From: Sycon ciliatum
Taxonomy: Eukaryota; Porifera; Calcarea; Leucosolenida; Sycettidae
Reading direction: 5' to 3'
Length of the DNA stretch: 64,000 bases
Assembly (NCBI RefSeq): GCF_964019385.1
Contig: NC_088655.1
Location: forward strand, 18,997,296 to 19,061,295
Positions 11,130 to 22,343 of the stretch are shown here, one piece after another. The notes beneath the pieces were generated by a model. The model did not search any database and had not been told where the DNA came from. It saw only the letters and a program-made list of their open reading frames with translations. Made by a program: the position numbers and the translations under genes. Numbering within the stretch: the stretch's first letter is position 1; each line of letters starts with the position of its first letter.

Positions 11130-11965
11130 TGGTTAGAGAAATCTAACTTCAAAAGAATAGGGCTTGATTTGATGAGGAGTTACGACGAATGAGATAATAC
11201 AGTTTGTAGTACGACAACGAGGCACAAAACTGACAAAGATATCGAGACATTCGACGACCTGACACCTAAATCCTACACATCTACAAAGCGCAAACCAAAA
11301 ACGTTCCAACTTGGAAGTTTCAGGTGGGGAAAGTTCCAATTAAGGGGAAGGGATGCGCCACGAAGATGTGCACGAGCTACGCGCCTCGAACGTTAAGGGA
11401 TTACGATGACGAGACTAGTGAGGCCATTGGACAAACTGGTCTAACTACAACTCGACGACGCCCAGCAGCAGGCCATCCAACTGGGGAGGCTCAAAGGGAT
11501 GTGCATATACATAAAGTCAGAAATCCAAGCCAAGACGAATTGTCCATCATCGTTACATCAACATGGAGTTTAGTAGGATATTGGCTTTCGGTTTTTGCCA
11601 GTTAATCTTCGCTTGGCTTCCCATTTTTTATCTATTTGTTGATACCTTTGCGCCTCCCAAGTTGCATGGGTGGTCTGGTGCTTCGAGTTTTCGAGTTGGA
11701 CAGGTTTATCCAATGGTTTTACTAGTCTCGTCATCATCATCCTGTAACGCTCGACATTTTTCGTTGCCGAGGAACATAGGTGGTGCACTTTCTCTTGGCA
11801 CATTCCTTCCCCTCATTGCAACTTTCCGCACCTCAGCGTTCCAAGTCGGAAGGTTGTTGGTGTCCCCTTCGTACATGTGTAGGAGCTAGGTGTCAGGTCG
11901 TTGGATGTCTCAATATCCTTGTCAGTTTTGTGCTTCGTCGCACTCTCTGACTGTATTATTATCTC
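11130..11965. repeat. Diverged copies of the 34.7-kb repeat family
   Basis: Two inverted, diverged pieces share the TTCCAACTTGGAAG palindrome and the GATGTCTCAGTACTCTGTCAG-like block with 21.48-21.8 and 34.7-36.6 kb. Short frames here are not credible genes. Confidence 0.5.
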
Positions 11966-12239
11966 GTTACCTTGGTGGAATGTTAGTCATAACAACTTTG
12001 AATTAACTTATAGATCATTTTCTCTTTACATATTCCTTTTGGATCAACATCCGAGTTTTTTATTGGACAATGACAGGAGTTCATCGGAAATTCACATGAC
12101 AGGCATATCTGTTCCCAGGGTTGAGCACTCTCGACAGGCATATCAGCCAAATACGGCATATCAACGGCACCATATCAGGCAACTCATGTTACTTTACTGG
12201 TAAAAACGTTGACAATCATGCCTCTAACGAGTTTCAAAA

Positions 12240-12850
12240 ATGCTGTGGGCACACAAGCATAGCCTTTGGCTGATCATGCCGGCATAATATTTGGCATAAT
12301 CAGCGGATTTCGTCAAAAAATTATGTTCCGGCATAATATACGGATTCCAACGTGTAAGGTCGGCATAATCTTTCGGTTTAGACAAATATTATGCTTAGGG
12401 ACATAATATAGCTTTGTCAGAACGCCTGCAGATGTTTTTTTTAAATACCCCAGTTATGACTCCTTGTCATAGCCCTTGGCGGATTATGCCGGCATAATAT
12501 TTGGCATCATCTTGGGATTTCCTCAAAAAATTATGCTCTGGCATAATATTATACGGATTCCAACGTGTAAGGTCGGCATAATCTTTCGGTTTAGACAAAA
12601 TATGCTTAGGGCATGGCCGTGTGTGTAGGCGTGGTTTCTCAATCCTCTATGTACAGCGTGAATACATAGTGAAACCGAGCATAATTCGGCAAAATTCAGC
12701 ATATTTGCTGGCATAATTGTGGCATAATCAAAAGCATAATATGATGATTGGCCGAGCATAGTCCGCCAATGGCTAGGCATAATTGTGGCATAATCAAAAG
12801 CAAAATTTGACGATTTGCCGAGCATAGTCCGCCAATGGTTACACAGGCAA
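12240..12850. repeat. GGCATAAT-rich short satellite
   Basis: Two degenerate direct copies of about 235 bases start at GATTATGCCGGCATAATATT (about 12.27 and 12.48 kb), with inverted pieces at 12.7-12.84 kb. The word GGCATAATC/GCATAAT recurs more than fifteen times. No coding potential is seen. Confidence 0.6.
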
Positions 12851-13117
12851 GATAATCAGGGAGTGCGGGAAACACCAAGAATTCAGAAATATTCATTTGG
12901 AATAAAGAAGTCTAACATTGAATGCACCTCACAGGCTTTTTTATTGTTCTCGCTGAAAATTTAAAATATACACGGCAACTGTGAAAGAATCATATTGAAA
13001 TGCAAACGGGCCGACGTGGAAATCTAGCCTGTCACGTTCCACATTAATCCTAGAACTACCAAAATCTCCCCTCAATGTGAAACGTATATGTGCCAGTCGC
13101 GTAATTTATACAAATGC

Positions 13118-14392
13118 ACATGTGGCCCAGAATCTGCGAAAACCAGGCTTAGGGTGAAATTTCACAAAATGACTTTTTCCCATTTTCAACTTCTACTGGG
13201 CATGGGGGGTCAGGAAACAAAATATTACAGGTGTGGGTCGACTCATAGTGGTATTAAAAGCATCTCAAACACACCAGGGTATTGTGTGAAAAAATCCAAA
13301 AATAACACAAAATTGTTATCAAAGGAAAGAAATGAAGAGAGATCCACCACTGCACCAGACTGAAGGAAGAGACATGGATGATTTTTGTTTAGGTGACATG
13401 ACAAGGTAGGCATGTGGGGGCAGACTTGTTGTGGCCCCTTGCCCTTGGCCTTGGTGCTGCAGGCTGTAGTGGCCATGCACAGTTCTGCATGAATTTTGTT
13501 TGCTCCTCACTCAGCACATTCTGGGGCTGAATACATGTACGGGCATGCTCTGGCGCTACACACCACAAGGAAACCCGACTCCAGTTGAGATGGCACCTTT
13601 TGCAGAGTGAATCTAGTACAACTGTTCAGAAACAAGCAAGAACACAGCCTTTCAAACTGTTCCCCTGTTCATAGTAAGCGCATACTGCGGCATAGTGTGC
13701 TGGCGTGCTGCAGTATCTGCTTGGCGCTGACCAGCAAGTGAAATATCAGCACGCCGTACAATCCCTTGCAGCTAGCTGTCCAGCGAGGAAAGTCTCGAGT
13801 GGGGGCCTCTCGATCTGCTCGCTCATTCGCCTGGCATTCAGTAGCACTTCATCGCCAAGGACTTCAATTCAAAACCGTTTTCACACTGCGCTTCAAGCCA
13901 TTTTCCTCGTGAACTTGCTGCAAACGTATGAGATCCGCTGCGCGTGTTCCCTTTGCATGAGGCCCAGAAACAGCTAGTATCTCCGTACTTCGATTGGCTG
14001 AATCGATGTCGTCTAGGTTCTCCTCGCTATCGCCATCACGACTCTAACTGGAGACGATTTCTTCACCATGATTTTCCGCAAGCAGCAGCTAGCGCAGAAA
14101 TTTCGCCATCCCTGAGTGTAGGAGATGGAATCCGTTCGATCAGCTCAAAAACTCTTCGTTGTGACTAGTAGAGGAGTAGCGGGGAATACTCTACCGGAAG
14201 CCCTTTGACTTCCCTGACTGCTGAAACCCTTCCTGCCATGACTGCTACTTCTTCAAACAAGCGAGATTCTCTTGGGTTCCACTTCACTGCACTCGATCGT
14301 CCACGCGACACCACCTTTTTACAAAACATCATTTTTCTCAAAAAAATGATTTTCACCCTAAGCCTGGTTTTCGCAGATTCTGGGCCATGTAC
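13118..14392. mobile_element. Non-autonomous TIR element
   Basis: The ends are inverted copies of a ~40-bp sequence with GGCCCAGAATCTGCGAAAAC and CAGGCTTAGGGTGAAA (13120-13160 and 14350-14390). The 1.27-kb interior has no transposase that I can read. It lies just 3' of the FN3-like exon, in its intron. Confidence 0.6.
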
Positions 14393-14458
14393 TGTTTGCC
14401 CCATTTGCCAGTATAAACCAGCCCACGTCAGAGAATCCTACATAGCAAGACGACTCAC

Positions 14459-14746
14459 CGATTGTTGTGGATCGGGAGGTACAATACTTCAGGCTGTCAC
14501 CAGGACCCAAGCCATAAGCAAATAAGGAGTACGTCGCCTTTGTATCGATAGATGTGATATCCAGAGTGCCAGTGATGTTGTTCGTGCAGATTGTCTTTGT
14601 TATTCCGAGTGACGAAACACCTGCCAGGTGAGTGCGGGTGTAGTTAACACACCATTTGCTTATGCTGCTGATGTTGCTCATTGAGACATTAGCACTGACT
14701 CTGGTCCTGGTTATATGCGATATTGAGAGGTCAACATGGATTAGGT
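14459..14746 (-). CDS. FN3-like domain exon
   Basis: A 288-bp phase 1-1 exon with a strong acceptor (TTTTCATTGTGCCCTGCAG) and donor (ATCG/GTGAGT) encodes about 96 residues. The end, T-Y-S-L-F-A-Y-G-L-G then S-L-K-Y-C-T-S-R-S-T-T, matches the F-G strands of a fibronectin type III domain. It has several N-glycosylation sites. It lies on the same strand and phase as the left-copy Ig exons and is probably an upstream exon of that gene. No matching exon was seen in the right gene. Confidence 0.55.
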
Positions 14747-15189
14747 CTGCAGGGCACAATGAAAAGCATGGAAATAGAGGTTTTTCACGTCTCACGTAGC
14801 TTGTGGAATTACTTTTATTTGGAGACTGCAATTACATGTGCTGCGTGGAAGTCCTATGAGTGTAACATGTGAACCTAGCCGAGCCAATATAGCTTCTAAT
14901 TCTTTTGAAATTTCCTCTTTGACGTCAATCAGAGTCCACCATCATTCAAATAACAAAACCCGACTGTAGCAACAAAATACAGCGCCTTTTTTACCAACCA
15001 GGTGGTCCTCTCCAGGGAGAAATAAAATATCGATACTGTGCTACTCCCTGGTCGTCTTCACAACGAGATGGAAATGAAAATATTCTATCAGAATCCTAAC
15101 ACAATTTGCTTTGCGCAAGAAATGTTCTACGGAATACGCCCTATGTGTGCTGACGAATAATCTGCCGAAGGCGAGAGACAGTGGCAAGA

Positions 15190-16560
15190 CACAGGGCTGT
15201 GCCCATTAGGCATGTCGAATGCTTTTGATGAACTGCACCACAACTAGTTGATCCGCGACCACCTTGGGTTGGAATTTCTGGAAATGGCCTCAGTTGGTTC
15301 ATTGTCTACTTGTCCGCCCGCAAGCAGCAGATCCTCATCTCGCCTTCAACCAGTCCTGCTCTGGCGTGCACCTGCGGAGTGCCCAAAGGCTCTGTTCTCG
15401 ACCTGGTCCTCTTCAGTATATACACTCGAGATGTCCCTTTGGTTTCCTCGCCTATGCCAAGTTTACAATTTGCAGATGACATAGCCCCGTACAACTCCCA
15501 GGCCTCAGCGGTGGAAGCGTCCAGAACCCTCACCACAGCGGCAACTACTGTGGCCGATTGGCTGAAGTCTCGAGGCCTCATCTTGAACCCCGCCAAGAGC
15601 AAGGTTCTGACTATCTTGCTCCCCCCCCCCCCCAGCAGCATGTACAGGAAGTGACAGCCAAAAGCGGCGACTGTCTCCGCCCTTCAGCGTCTTCTGCGCG
15701 CTACCTGGGCATTCACCTTGACAATCGCCTAGATTGGGACAACCATGTAAACAATTTGGTCACCAAGGTTGCCAAGAAAATTGGCGCCCTGTGGCGCTCA
15801 CGCCGTAGCCTATCAAGACGCTCTCGTCCGGTGTATATGAAGGCGGTCATAATGCCCGACATGCTTTATGGCTCCTGCTGCTTTTCAGCAGCATTGCGAA
15901 AGGGTCAACTGAAACGACTGCAAACCGCACAAAACAGAGCCATTCGCTGTATTGATAGCCACCCGCCCCGGACAGCCATGCAGCTGCTGCTCATTGCTCA
16001 CTCCCTGTACCGTGTAAGCCAGGCAGGAAATATTGACCACCATTTGGCGGTGCACCCACGACCTCACCAGCCCTGTACTCGCCCAGCTTCTGATCACGGC
16101 ACAAAGCCTCCCCTACTCGCCATCAACAGTCAAATGGCCTACGAAGCCAGGCAAACCGTAGTCGCTGCGGTCAGCGGAGATTTTCTGTTGCTGGTGCTCT
16201 GCTGTGGAATGCTCTTCCTGGTGGGGTCCGCACAATTACCCCGCTACCTGAGTTTAAGCATGCATGTGTACTATATGTCTGTAGGGAGTAGTTCGAGCTA
16301 CTGGTGATCGCTCTGCTCCCCCTCCCCGTGCAGTTCAGTAATCATCACGTAGTATCACAGATACATGTACATCGTATTCTCTCCCCCCCCCCCCCCCGTT
16401 TACTCGCAATTATTAGTATCCTAATCTCTTACTATGTGCTTCCATAGCCCTTACTATGTTCTTCCATGGCCGCTTCTAGGCTCAGACTTCGCCATCATTT
16501 TATTGGGTCGTCATCTCGTTTGAATGTGCGAAGTAAAATAAAAACCAACCAACCAACCAA
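15190..16560 (+). mobile_element. 5'-truncated LINE with (CCAA)n tail
   Basis: This non-LTR retrotransposon relic is on the plus strand. It starts inside the RT at G-M-S-N-A-F-D-E-L-H-H and ends with GTGCGAAGTAAAATAAAAAC plus CCAA repeats. A fragment with the same 3' end is at 30.29-30.44 kb. Confidence 0.75.
15205..16150 (+). pseudogene. LINE reverse transcriptase fragment, frameshifted
   Basis: Readable RT motifs are G-V-P-K-G-S-V-L-D-L-V-L-F-S, L-Q-F-A-D-D-I-A-P-Y with the catalytic A-D-D, and I-L-N-P-A-K-S-K-V-L. A poly-C run at about 15.62 kb shifts the frame, after which Y-L-G-I-H-L-D-N-R-L-D-W and a C-terminal A-Q-N-R-A-I-R follow. A stop follows the H-H-N in the first motif. It resembles the Jockey/CR1 type by motif order, and I am not certain of the clade. 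Confidence 0.7.
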
Positions 16561-16589
16561 TGTTTGGTCGCAATCAGTGGGAAGTGGTA

Positions 16590-16740
16590 ATCGGCAGAAC
16601 GTGATGAACTCACTATTGGTGACGTAGTCAAGAACATTCTGGTCAACTGTAGTGTAACCATACGCACTAATAGTAGTGAGTGGCAGCACAAACACAAAGC
16701 TGCACACGTCCTCTGAAAGTGTGAACTGATTCTGGTGAAG
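16590..16740 (-). CDS. Possible extracellular exon fragment
   Basis: After a good acceptor (TTTATTCTTTCCTCTCAG), the minus strand has an open frame reading FTLSEDVCSF, TTISAYGYTT and EFITFCRLPL. It looks like secreted beta-strand sequence and could precede the FN3-like exon. No convincing donor was found, and the LINE 3' tail at about 16.55 kb lies just beyond, so the exon may have been truncated by that insertion. Confidence 0.25.
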
Positions 16741-16954
16741 TCTCCTGAGAGGAAAGAATAAAACACAGGAAAGGAACAACAAACCATGTGTGCACCCTTA
16801 TCAGCCATAGCAAAAGAGAGGGCTGGGTTTGAAAGAATAGCAAGCCGGAGGGTTTCACCACCGCCACTCATAACTAATCACCTTCCAGTTCAAGCGACTT
16901 GGCAAACAAGAAGTCGTCAACTACCGTTTGCACTGCAATTGTAAATATATTTAG

Positions 16955-18170
16955 ACGATCAGGACCAGGACAATGACAACAGCAACAACCAAGACAACGG
17001 CGACAATTGCAGCAGCATGCTGCGAGGGCCCTTCATCATTTCATACAGCGGTTTTGCAATGGTCGCCATGCCTGGGATCCAGCGCAGAACGTATGAAAAG
17101 GAGCCCATAGCCTTCCTGAGCATAGTAACAGTTGTAGGCTTAGGTGTGCGGAGCAACGACTGAGTCCCGGCATCGGAGATGCGCATTGTGAATTGCTAAT
17201 ACGTGCCTAGGCAACTCCACCTCCCGCACACTGAAACAGCATTTGTCGGGGTTCAGCAGTACACCATCATTGCCAGTCTCAGGCGGCCATTCTTGCGCCG
17301 AGCAGCCACTATTGGAGAAGCCCATGGCGAAGTAGACTCCCGGATCAGTCCCAGTTGAATGAGGTACTCGACTTCGTCCCGCACCTCCTTCCGTGTATCC
17401 GGTGCCATCCTACGAGTTCTTGACCATTGTGGTGCTGTGTAATTATTGAGGTGTGTTTCATTCCGGATCCCGGTTCGTGCCGTCGGTACCTGATCGCCTT
17501 CCGCCAAGAACACATCGCCATACCCATTGACCAGCTCCCGAATCTCCTGCTTCTTGCTCTCCAGTAGGCTTTCATCCAGATTGTACCCCGTTACATGCCG
17601 TCTCGGCTCATCACTCGTCGCCGGGTTCTGCAGCGACATTTCGAATTCGGCACGTGCTATTCTCATTACCTTTCCTTTGTGCAGTACTGCTTCACTGTTC
17701 CCTGCATTCACCATGCGTACCATGGCCCCGAATGCAGTGGGACGCAGCAGACAGCACAATGCTCTGACTGTGCCGTTGTTGCTTGCCATGGTTGGTTCGA
17801 GGAGGTATTCCGCACTGGGCGTCCGACCGCTAAATGTGCATGGGACCAATGCCTCCTCGCCCTGTATAACCTTGATCGTGTCCTGCACAATGACCTTACA
17901 CACTCCTGGTGGCCGGTGTGCTCGGTCCAGAGAACGGGAGTTGCGATATACTGTTTCCAATTTCAGGTGGTGTCCCTGCGTGATCAGCGTGCTGTCTGGC
18001 CAGTCCCAGGTTTGCTTTTCCAGCCGACCCAAGAAGTCTGCGCCTCCTATCATGGGTACCACCAGGTCTGTTACTACGTGAAATTGCTGGCTGGTGAAAT
18101 TATGCGCACGAGATCCGGGTGGTGTCAACTGGTTAATGACATCATCGACAATGAATATGTGTACCACTGA
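16955..18170 (-). mobile_element. Gypsy pol relic with RT core deleted
   Basis: No LTRs were recognised. From the 5' side the relic has a protease tail (G-G-A-D-F-L-G-R-L) and a long linker. The RT start follows (Y-L-I-Q-L-G-L-I-R-E-S-T-S-P-W-A-S-P-I-V). After the break comes L-N-P-D-K-C-C-F and the RNase H entry F-S-Y-V-L-R-W-I-P-G-M. The palm with the catalytic aspartates has been removed. Confidence 0.7.
17253..18167 (-). pseudogene. Gypsy protease-RT fragment
   Basis: An open stretch of about 304 codons covers protease C-terminus, linker and RT fingers, stopping where the palm should start (after K-N-G-R-L-R-L). Its long open frame reflects recent age or chance. It cannot encode an active RT. 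Confidence 0.65.
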
Positions 18171-18271
18171 ACAGGTCTAACTTACCTATGGCTACTTGCA
18201 ACGTGCTAGTGCAGCACCAGCGTGTTGCATTGTTAGTGTCTTTGGATAGTATGCATATGATCAAGTGTTTT

Positions 18272-18790
18272 TCACCTATATTGTTCCCTTTTTCGTATTT
18301 GGTTTTGCTTTCTTTCTCTTTTTCTCCCCGTCTCTTCTGGTATAATGTCTAACACTGGGTGTGGCAGTTGGAGAAGTCGATACCGAGGATGAAGCGGATG
18401 GCGATGAGGCTGGTGATGTCGGGTGTGATTGTGACCTGGAGTTGGATGTGAAGAAATGGGCAGTTTACAGGTATTTGGTGGGTCTTCCTGATTGTTGTCA
18501 TTCGTACAAGGATTCATTTTTCACTGTGTTGTGTCGTGCGGGTCATACTCATATTATTATGCAGCTTACAGTTTTAGAGGCAATCTTCATTCACTTGTAC
18601 ATGCCAGTGTTGTGTGTACAGAAGGAGAGTGTTATCACCCTCAAATTGTTTACGTAGTGTATGGTGCGAGTGTGGTGAGTATGATTGCCCCCCCCCCTCC
18701 GTTCACACTTCCTTCCGTCTGTTCAGATTCTTTCTTTGGTTTGCTGATGCTGATGATTCACATATGCATTGTTCTTACCTGCTGAGCTTG
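18272..18790 (+). mobile_element. Retroelement C-terminal fragment (Penelope-like?)
   Basis: The plus-strand frame 18361-18657 has an acidic start (E-D-E-A-D-G-D-E-A-G-D) followed by C-C-H-S-Y-K-D-S-F-F-T-V-L-C-R-A and C-V-Q-K-E-S-V-I-T-L-K-L-F. The same end occurs at 57.7-58.1 kb. The pattern resembles the C-terminal tail after a GIY-YIG-type or RT domain in Penelope-like elements, but the catalytic part is absent, so the class is only suggested. Confidence 0.4.
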
Positions 18791-18817
18791 CCCCCTACTG
18801 AATAGATGTAGTATAAT

Positions 18818-19006
18818 TGTAACTCGTATACTATCAGCACTCAAAGCATATACTTGTTGTTACGTAAGTAGTTATCATTCGTTCATTATCTCACAAGGAG
18901 AAGAAGAAGACAAGGCAGTGAGAGTATGCGCACTGCTATCCATGCATTCCTACGGTGTACTATTTATGTGTATACAAATTACGTGTCATAAAGTAGCCAT
19001 GCTACA
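18818..19006 (-). repeat. Compact element 3' LTR
   Basis: A 189-bp LTR, the same length as 20852-21040 and differing at only a handful of positions. This implies a recent insertion. Confidence 0.8.
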
Positions 19007-19267
19007 CTATCCTCCTCCTACCGAAAATTCACGCCCTCGTGAATAGAGAAAGAAAACAGAAACATAAAAAATAAAAACTCAGGACATAGCAAAATTAGCA
19101 AACCGAGCAGGCAGTCCAGGATTGCGAGCGAGATGGGCTCTGACGACAGCGGACAACAAGTAGGGTCATGGTCGAGGGCTTGCAGAGTAAGCACCGTGAG
19201 GCATCAGACGCGAACCGAATGTTCCTTCTGATCAAACTGCATTAGCCGAGAACAAACGCATGGTCGA

Positions 19268-20041
19268 CTAGTGCCAGAAACCTTCGGGAGGGCGAACAAA
19301 TTTTCCACTCACCGCATTGTACCTGGGCAAACTGACCACTGAGAGGTCGACATTCACAGCTATGGCAGCAGCCAACTCAGTTGCGGAGAGACCAGCAAGT
19401 ACAGAAGTGGCGACATCCACAGACGCAGTTGTGGCAGAGGAACTAGCTTGCTCTGGCTGATTTGCGGGAGTCTCGAGATGGGAGGGTTGCACCTCCGGCA
19501 ACAAGGAACGCGACAGACCATCTGCATTCAAGTACTGCCGACCCGGTCGGTGAACAGTAGTGAAGGTGTACTCAGCGAGTTGCTCCACCCATCGAGCGTT
19601 TCGAAAAGTTAATGTGCCTTGAGCAATGTTCAATAATGCTCCATGGTCAAACAAGAAATCAGATCCCAATATCATATCACGGCGGGTATCAGGAGACACT
19701 ACAAATGTATGCAAGAATGAACGCTCTCCAATGCAGCATACAATATCCACAGCACCCAGAACCTGGAGTCCCTCACCATTAGCCGCACACAAACGGGGAG
19801 CAGCTTGCAAGGGCACATCACCATACGTGGACAAAAATGTTTGCTCATGCAACATAGAAACACAGGAACCAGAGTCAATTAACGCCGTTACACACTTGCC
19901 TTGAACATGGAGATCTAACGTAGGGACTGACGATACAGCCTCGATACGTACTGCATCTGATGGCTCCTCGTTAATGACTGGGAGTTGTCCCACACCACCA
20001 GTCGTACTCAGTTTCCCGAGCGCCAAGGGTTGTGTGGGCAA
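19268..20041 (-). CDS. Protease joined to RNase H tail (compact LTR element)
   Basis: An open frame of 257 codons. A retropepsin domain has the catalytic A-L-I-D-S-G-S-C-V-S and the later M-I-L-G-S-D-F-L-F. It runs without break into R-W-V-E-Q-L-A-E-Y-T-F-T-T-V-H-R-P-G and N-A-D-G-L-S-R, the end of the Gypsy RNase H. The whole RT/RNase H core is deleted, and the join is in frame. Whether the protein is made is unknown. Confidence 0.65.
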   Translation of the reverse strand: MPTQPLALGKLSTTGGVGQLPVINEEPSDAVRIEAVSSVPTLDLHVQGKCVTALIDSGSCVSMLHEQTFLSTYGDVPLQAAPRLCAANGEGLQVLGAVDIVCCIGERSFLHTFVVSPDTRRDMILGSDFLFDHGALLNIAQGTLTFRNARWVEQLAEYTFTTVHRPGRQYLNADGLSRSLLPEVQPSHLETPANQPEQASSSATTASVDVATSVLAGLSATELAAAIAVNVDLSVVSLPRYNAVSGKFVRPPEGFWH

Positions 20042-20394
20042 TCTAGAGCAAAATGGCCAAGTTGTCTACAACCACAACAAATCGGTGGTTCCACCCGACC
20101 ACCACGACCATACGAATGTCCACGACCACTGCTACTACTATGAGGCTGATCAAATTCGAAACTTGCTCCTACAGGAACCTGTGTGCGTGGAGCAACAATT
20201 TCCAAACAGCTGAGTCTCTTTTCGAGGTCGGTCAACCTGCGATCAAGTTTCTCGAGCGCCTGAGCTAGTTGATCACGCACTCCGGTGTCATTAGACTGTT
20301 GCAACTCTGATGCACTGGCATGTTCATCAGACGGTATCTTGAACGGACGAGGTCGAGAGGACCTGGTCTTCTTTCGGCCTTTGGACTTGCCCAT
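20008..20394 (-). CDS. Gag-like zinc-knuckle ORF (compact LTR element)
   Basis: A 128-codon frame starting at M-G-K-S-K-G-R-K-K. It has a coiled-coil-like segment (L-A-Q-A-L-E-K-L-D-R-R-L) and a C-terminal CCHC knuckle C-G-C-R-Q-L-G-H-F-A-L-D-C. It lies upstream of and slightly overlaps the protease frame, as in gag-pro. It is much shorter than a normal Gypsy Gag. Confidence 0.6.
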   Translation of the reverse strand: MGKSKGRKKTRSSRPRPFKIPSDEHASASELQQSNDTGVRDQLAQALEKLDRRLTDLEKRLSCLEIVAPRTQVPVGASFEFDQPHSSSSGRGHSYGRGGRVEPPICCGCRQLGHFALDCPHNPWRSGN

Positions 20395-20851
20395 CTCGAT
20401 ATCTCACTATCAATGGCCCAAGCTACAAACATTTTTAGTTCAAAAAACTTTAGAAAAATGTTACAAAAAAATTGACCTACACAAAACATTCTGGTTACGT
20501 CACACGGACGTACACGTGCACAGGACATGACGTCAACAGTGTACTTGCTCAGTATGCACGCACACTCACGTGCGCAAAATATTGTTGTGAAAATGTAGCC
20601 CTTTCTACACCAAACAAAACTGTTACTCATGCACAGCGAACGATCAGTCAAGGAGTAAAGAATGGAAAACGAGACGAAGGCTAGAATGATCAATACTAGT
20701 AAATAAGAACTTAGTCTGTGGGCTGGTCTCCCGAGTAGCTGGAACTGGTCTCAGACTCTCTGGAACTTGTCGACTCTGCAACTTGTCTCTCCTGCGGAGG
20801 CGTCTTCCCAGCCGAGGACAAAACCGACGACTATTTTTCCGCTGCCACCAT

Positions 20852-21040
20852 TGTAACTCGTGTACTATCAGCACTCAAAGCACATACTTGTAGTTACGTA
20901 AGTAGTTATCATTCGTTCATTGTCTCACAAGGAGAAGAAGAAGACAAGGCAGTGCGAGTATGCGCATTGCTATCCATGCATTCCTACGGTGTACTATTTA
21001 TGTGTATACAAATTACGTGTCATAAAGTAGCCATGCTACA
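20852..21040 (-). repeat. Compact element 5' LTR
   Basis: A 189-bp LTR containing GGAGAAGAAGAAGACAAGG and the terminal ATGCTACA. It is the partner of 18818-19006. Confidence 0.8.
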
Positions 21041-21344
21041 TAATCACCTTTTTTGTTTCGCTCCTTTTTCCCTTCTTTCACTTTTAGTTGTCCATTATAA
21101 GATAAGTTTAAAGTAGTTCCCATTCCATTGTTACGTAGATTCACTGATAATTGTAACAAGTAAACAGTTCTGAACGAAACCTCGCTTTCCTTTCGTTGTG
21201 TGCCTTCCGATAATCGTACAACATTTTACACATACATGTCGACATATGAAATTCTTACTGTGCAGTTAGTTGTCTTTGTAGTTATAATAAAACTGCTGTC
21301 TCCGAACCGCTTGTTCAATTATAATAATAATAATAATAATAATA

Positions 21345-21800
21345 ATTTGAAATTCGGATGTTGAGCCATAAATAAATGTAAAAGAGAAAAGGACATATGG
21401 ATACGAGTTAAGAGTAACTCTCCATCACTGTAACATGGTACTATATACAGTCAGAAAGTGCAATAACTAGGCACAAAAGCTTTGTCAAATATCGTACTGG
21501 TCTCGTCATCGTCCAGTAACAATCGACATTCTTTGTTCCGTTGGGACTGTGGCTTTTGCTCGTTTTCGTTGCGCTTGCCTTCCCCTCTTTGGTCTTTCCA
21601 TACCCTTGAACCTTCCAAGTTGGAAGGCTGTCGGTTAGCGCTACGGAGATGTGTTGAAGTTAGGTGTCAGGACGTCGAATGTCTCAGTACTCTGTCAGTT
21701 TTGTGCCTAGTTATTGCACTTTCTGACTGTATATAGTATCATGTTACAGTGATGGAGAGTTACTCTTAACTCGTATCCATATGTCCTTTTCTCTTTTACA
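21345..21800. repeat. 34.7-kb repeat family copy, inverted pair
   Basis: Minus-oriented (21345-21470) and plus-oriented (21480-21800) pieces share GATACGAGTTAAGAGTAACT and AACCTTCCAAGTTGGAAGG with the hammerhead-bearing element at 34.7-36.6 kb. The copies here contain no hammerhead core. AAT/ATT microsatellites flank both ends. Confidence 0.65.
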
Positions 21801-22343
21801 ATAATAATAATAATAATAATAATAATCATGAAGTTGGTTCTAAGTTCGAATAATAATAATAATAATCTCTTTCCCTCAAACCAGTTAATAATAGTAATAA
21901 TAATGTAAAGAGTCACTGAGTACAGTTATTTAATATCCATGTCCAGTATTTATAATCAAAATTATCTGCTGCAATTTATAGATTCTCACATGCGAGCAAC
22001 CTGGGCCTCGGCAACAAGCAGCTCAGCAGACTCCGAATGCCGAACCGATCGCTCACGGAAAAGACACCATGAACCCCGCAAACACATGATGCATGATTGC
22101 AACAGGGCAAATGAGAGACGACATCTGATGTAAGATAATACGTGGAAGTACTGCTCCTTCCTCCTTTCCGCTCTCAAAAAACGCGATTCGGCGATAGAGT
22201 GATGTCGCTGCTCTTCCCATGTCACCACTTGCCGACAGCACAACAGGCATGAACGTCGCATTCTCGACCTCTCTCACTCTCTCTTCATAGCATCGTCGCT
22301 TTTCTTCTTCATGGCGCCGATAGATAGTGATGTGTATTGCAGA

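Larger units (their letters stand above)
600..11150. repeat. Segmental duplication, copy 1
   Basis: This matches copy 2 (about 44.55-51.1 kb) in the same orientation. Shared landmarks are the four Ig exons with equal lengths, the palindromic MITE in the Ig 2 intron, intron sequence near 5.3-5.7 kb, and the stretch after the Gypsy element (10685-11150) containing the G-C-G-G-A-T-A-T-T-A-T-A-A-C-G block. Three private insertions sit inside it. Confidence 0.85.
18818..21040 (-). mobile_element. Compact non-autonomous LTR retrotransposon
   Basis: A 2.2-kb element has 189-bp LTRs (18818-19006, 20852-21040) starting TG and ending CA, a 4-bp TSD TAAT (18814-18817, 21041-21044), a polypurine tract GGTAGGAGGAGGATAG next to the 3' LTR, and a TGGTGGCAGCGG sequence beside the 5' LTR as primer-binding site. 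It encodes a zinc-knuckle Gag-like frame and a protease fused directly to an RNase H tail. RT and integrase are missing, so it depends on a partner element. Confidence 0.8.
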
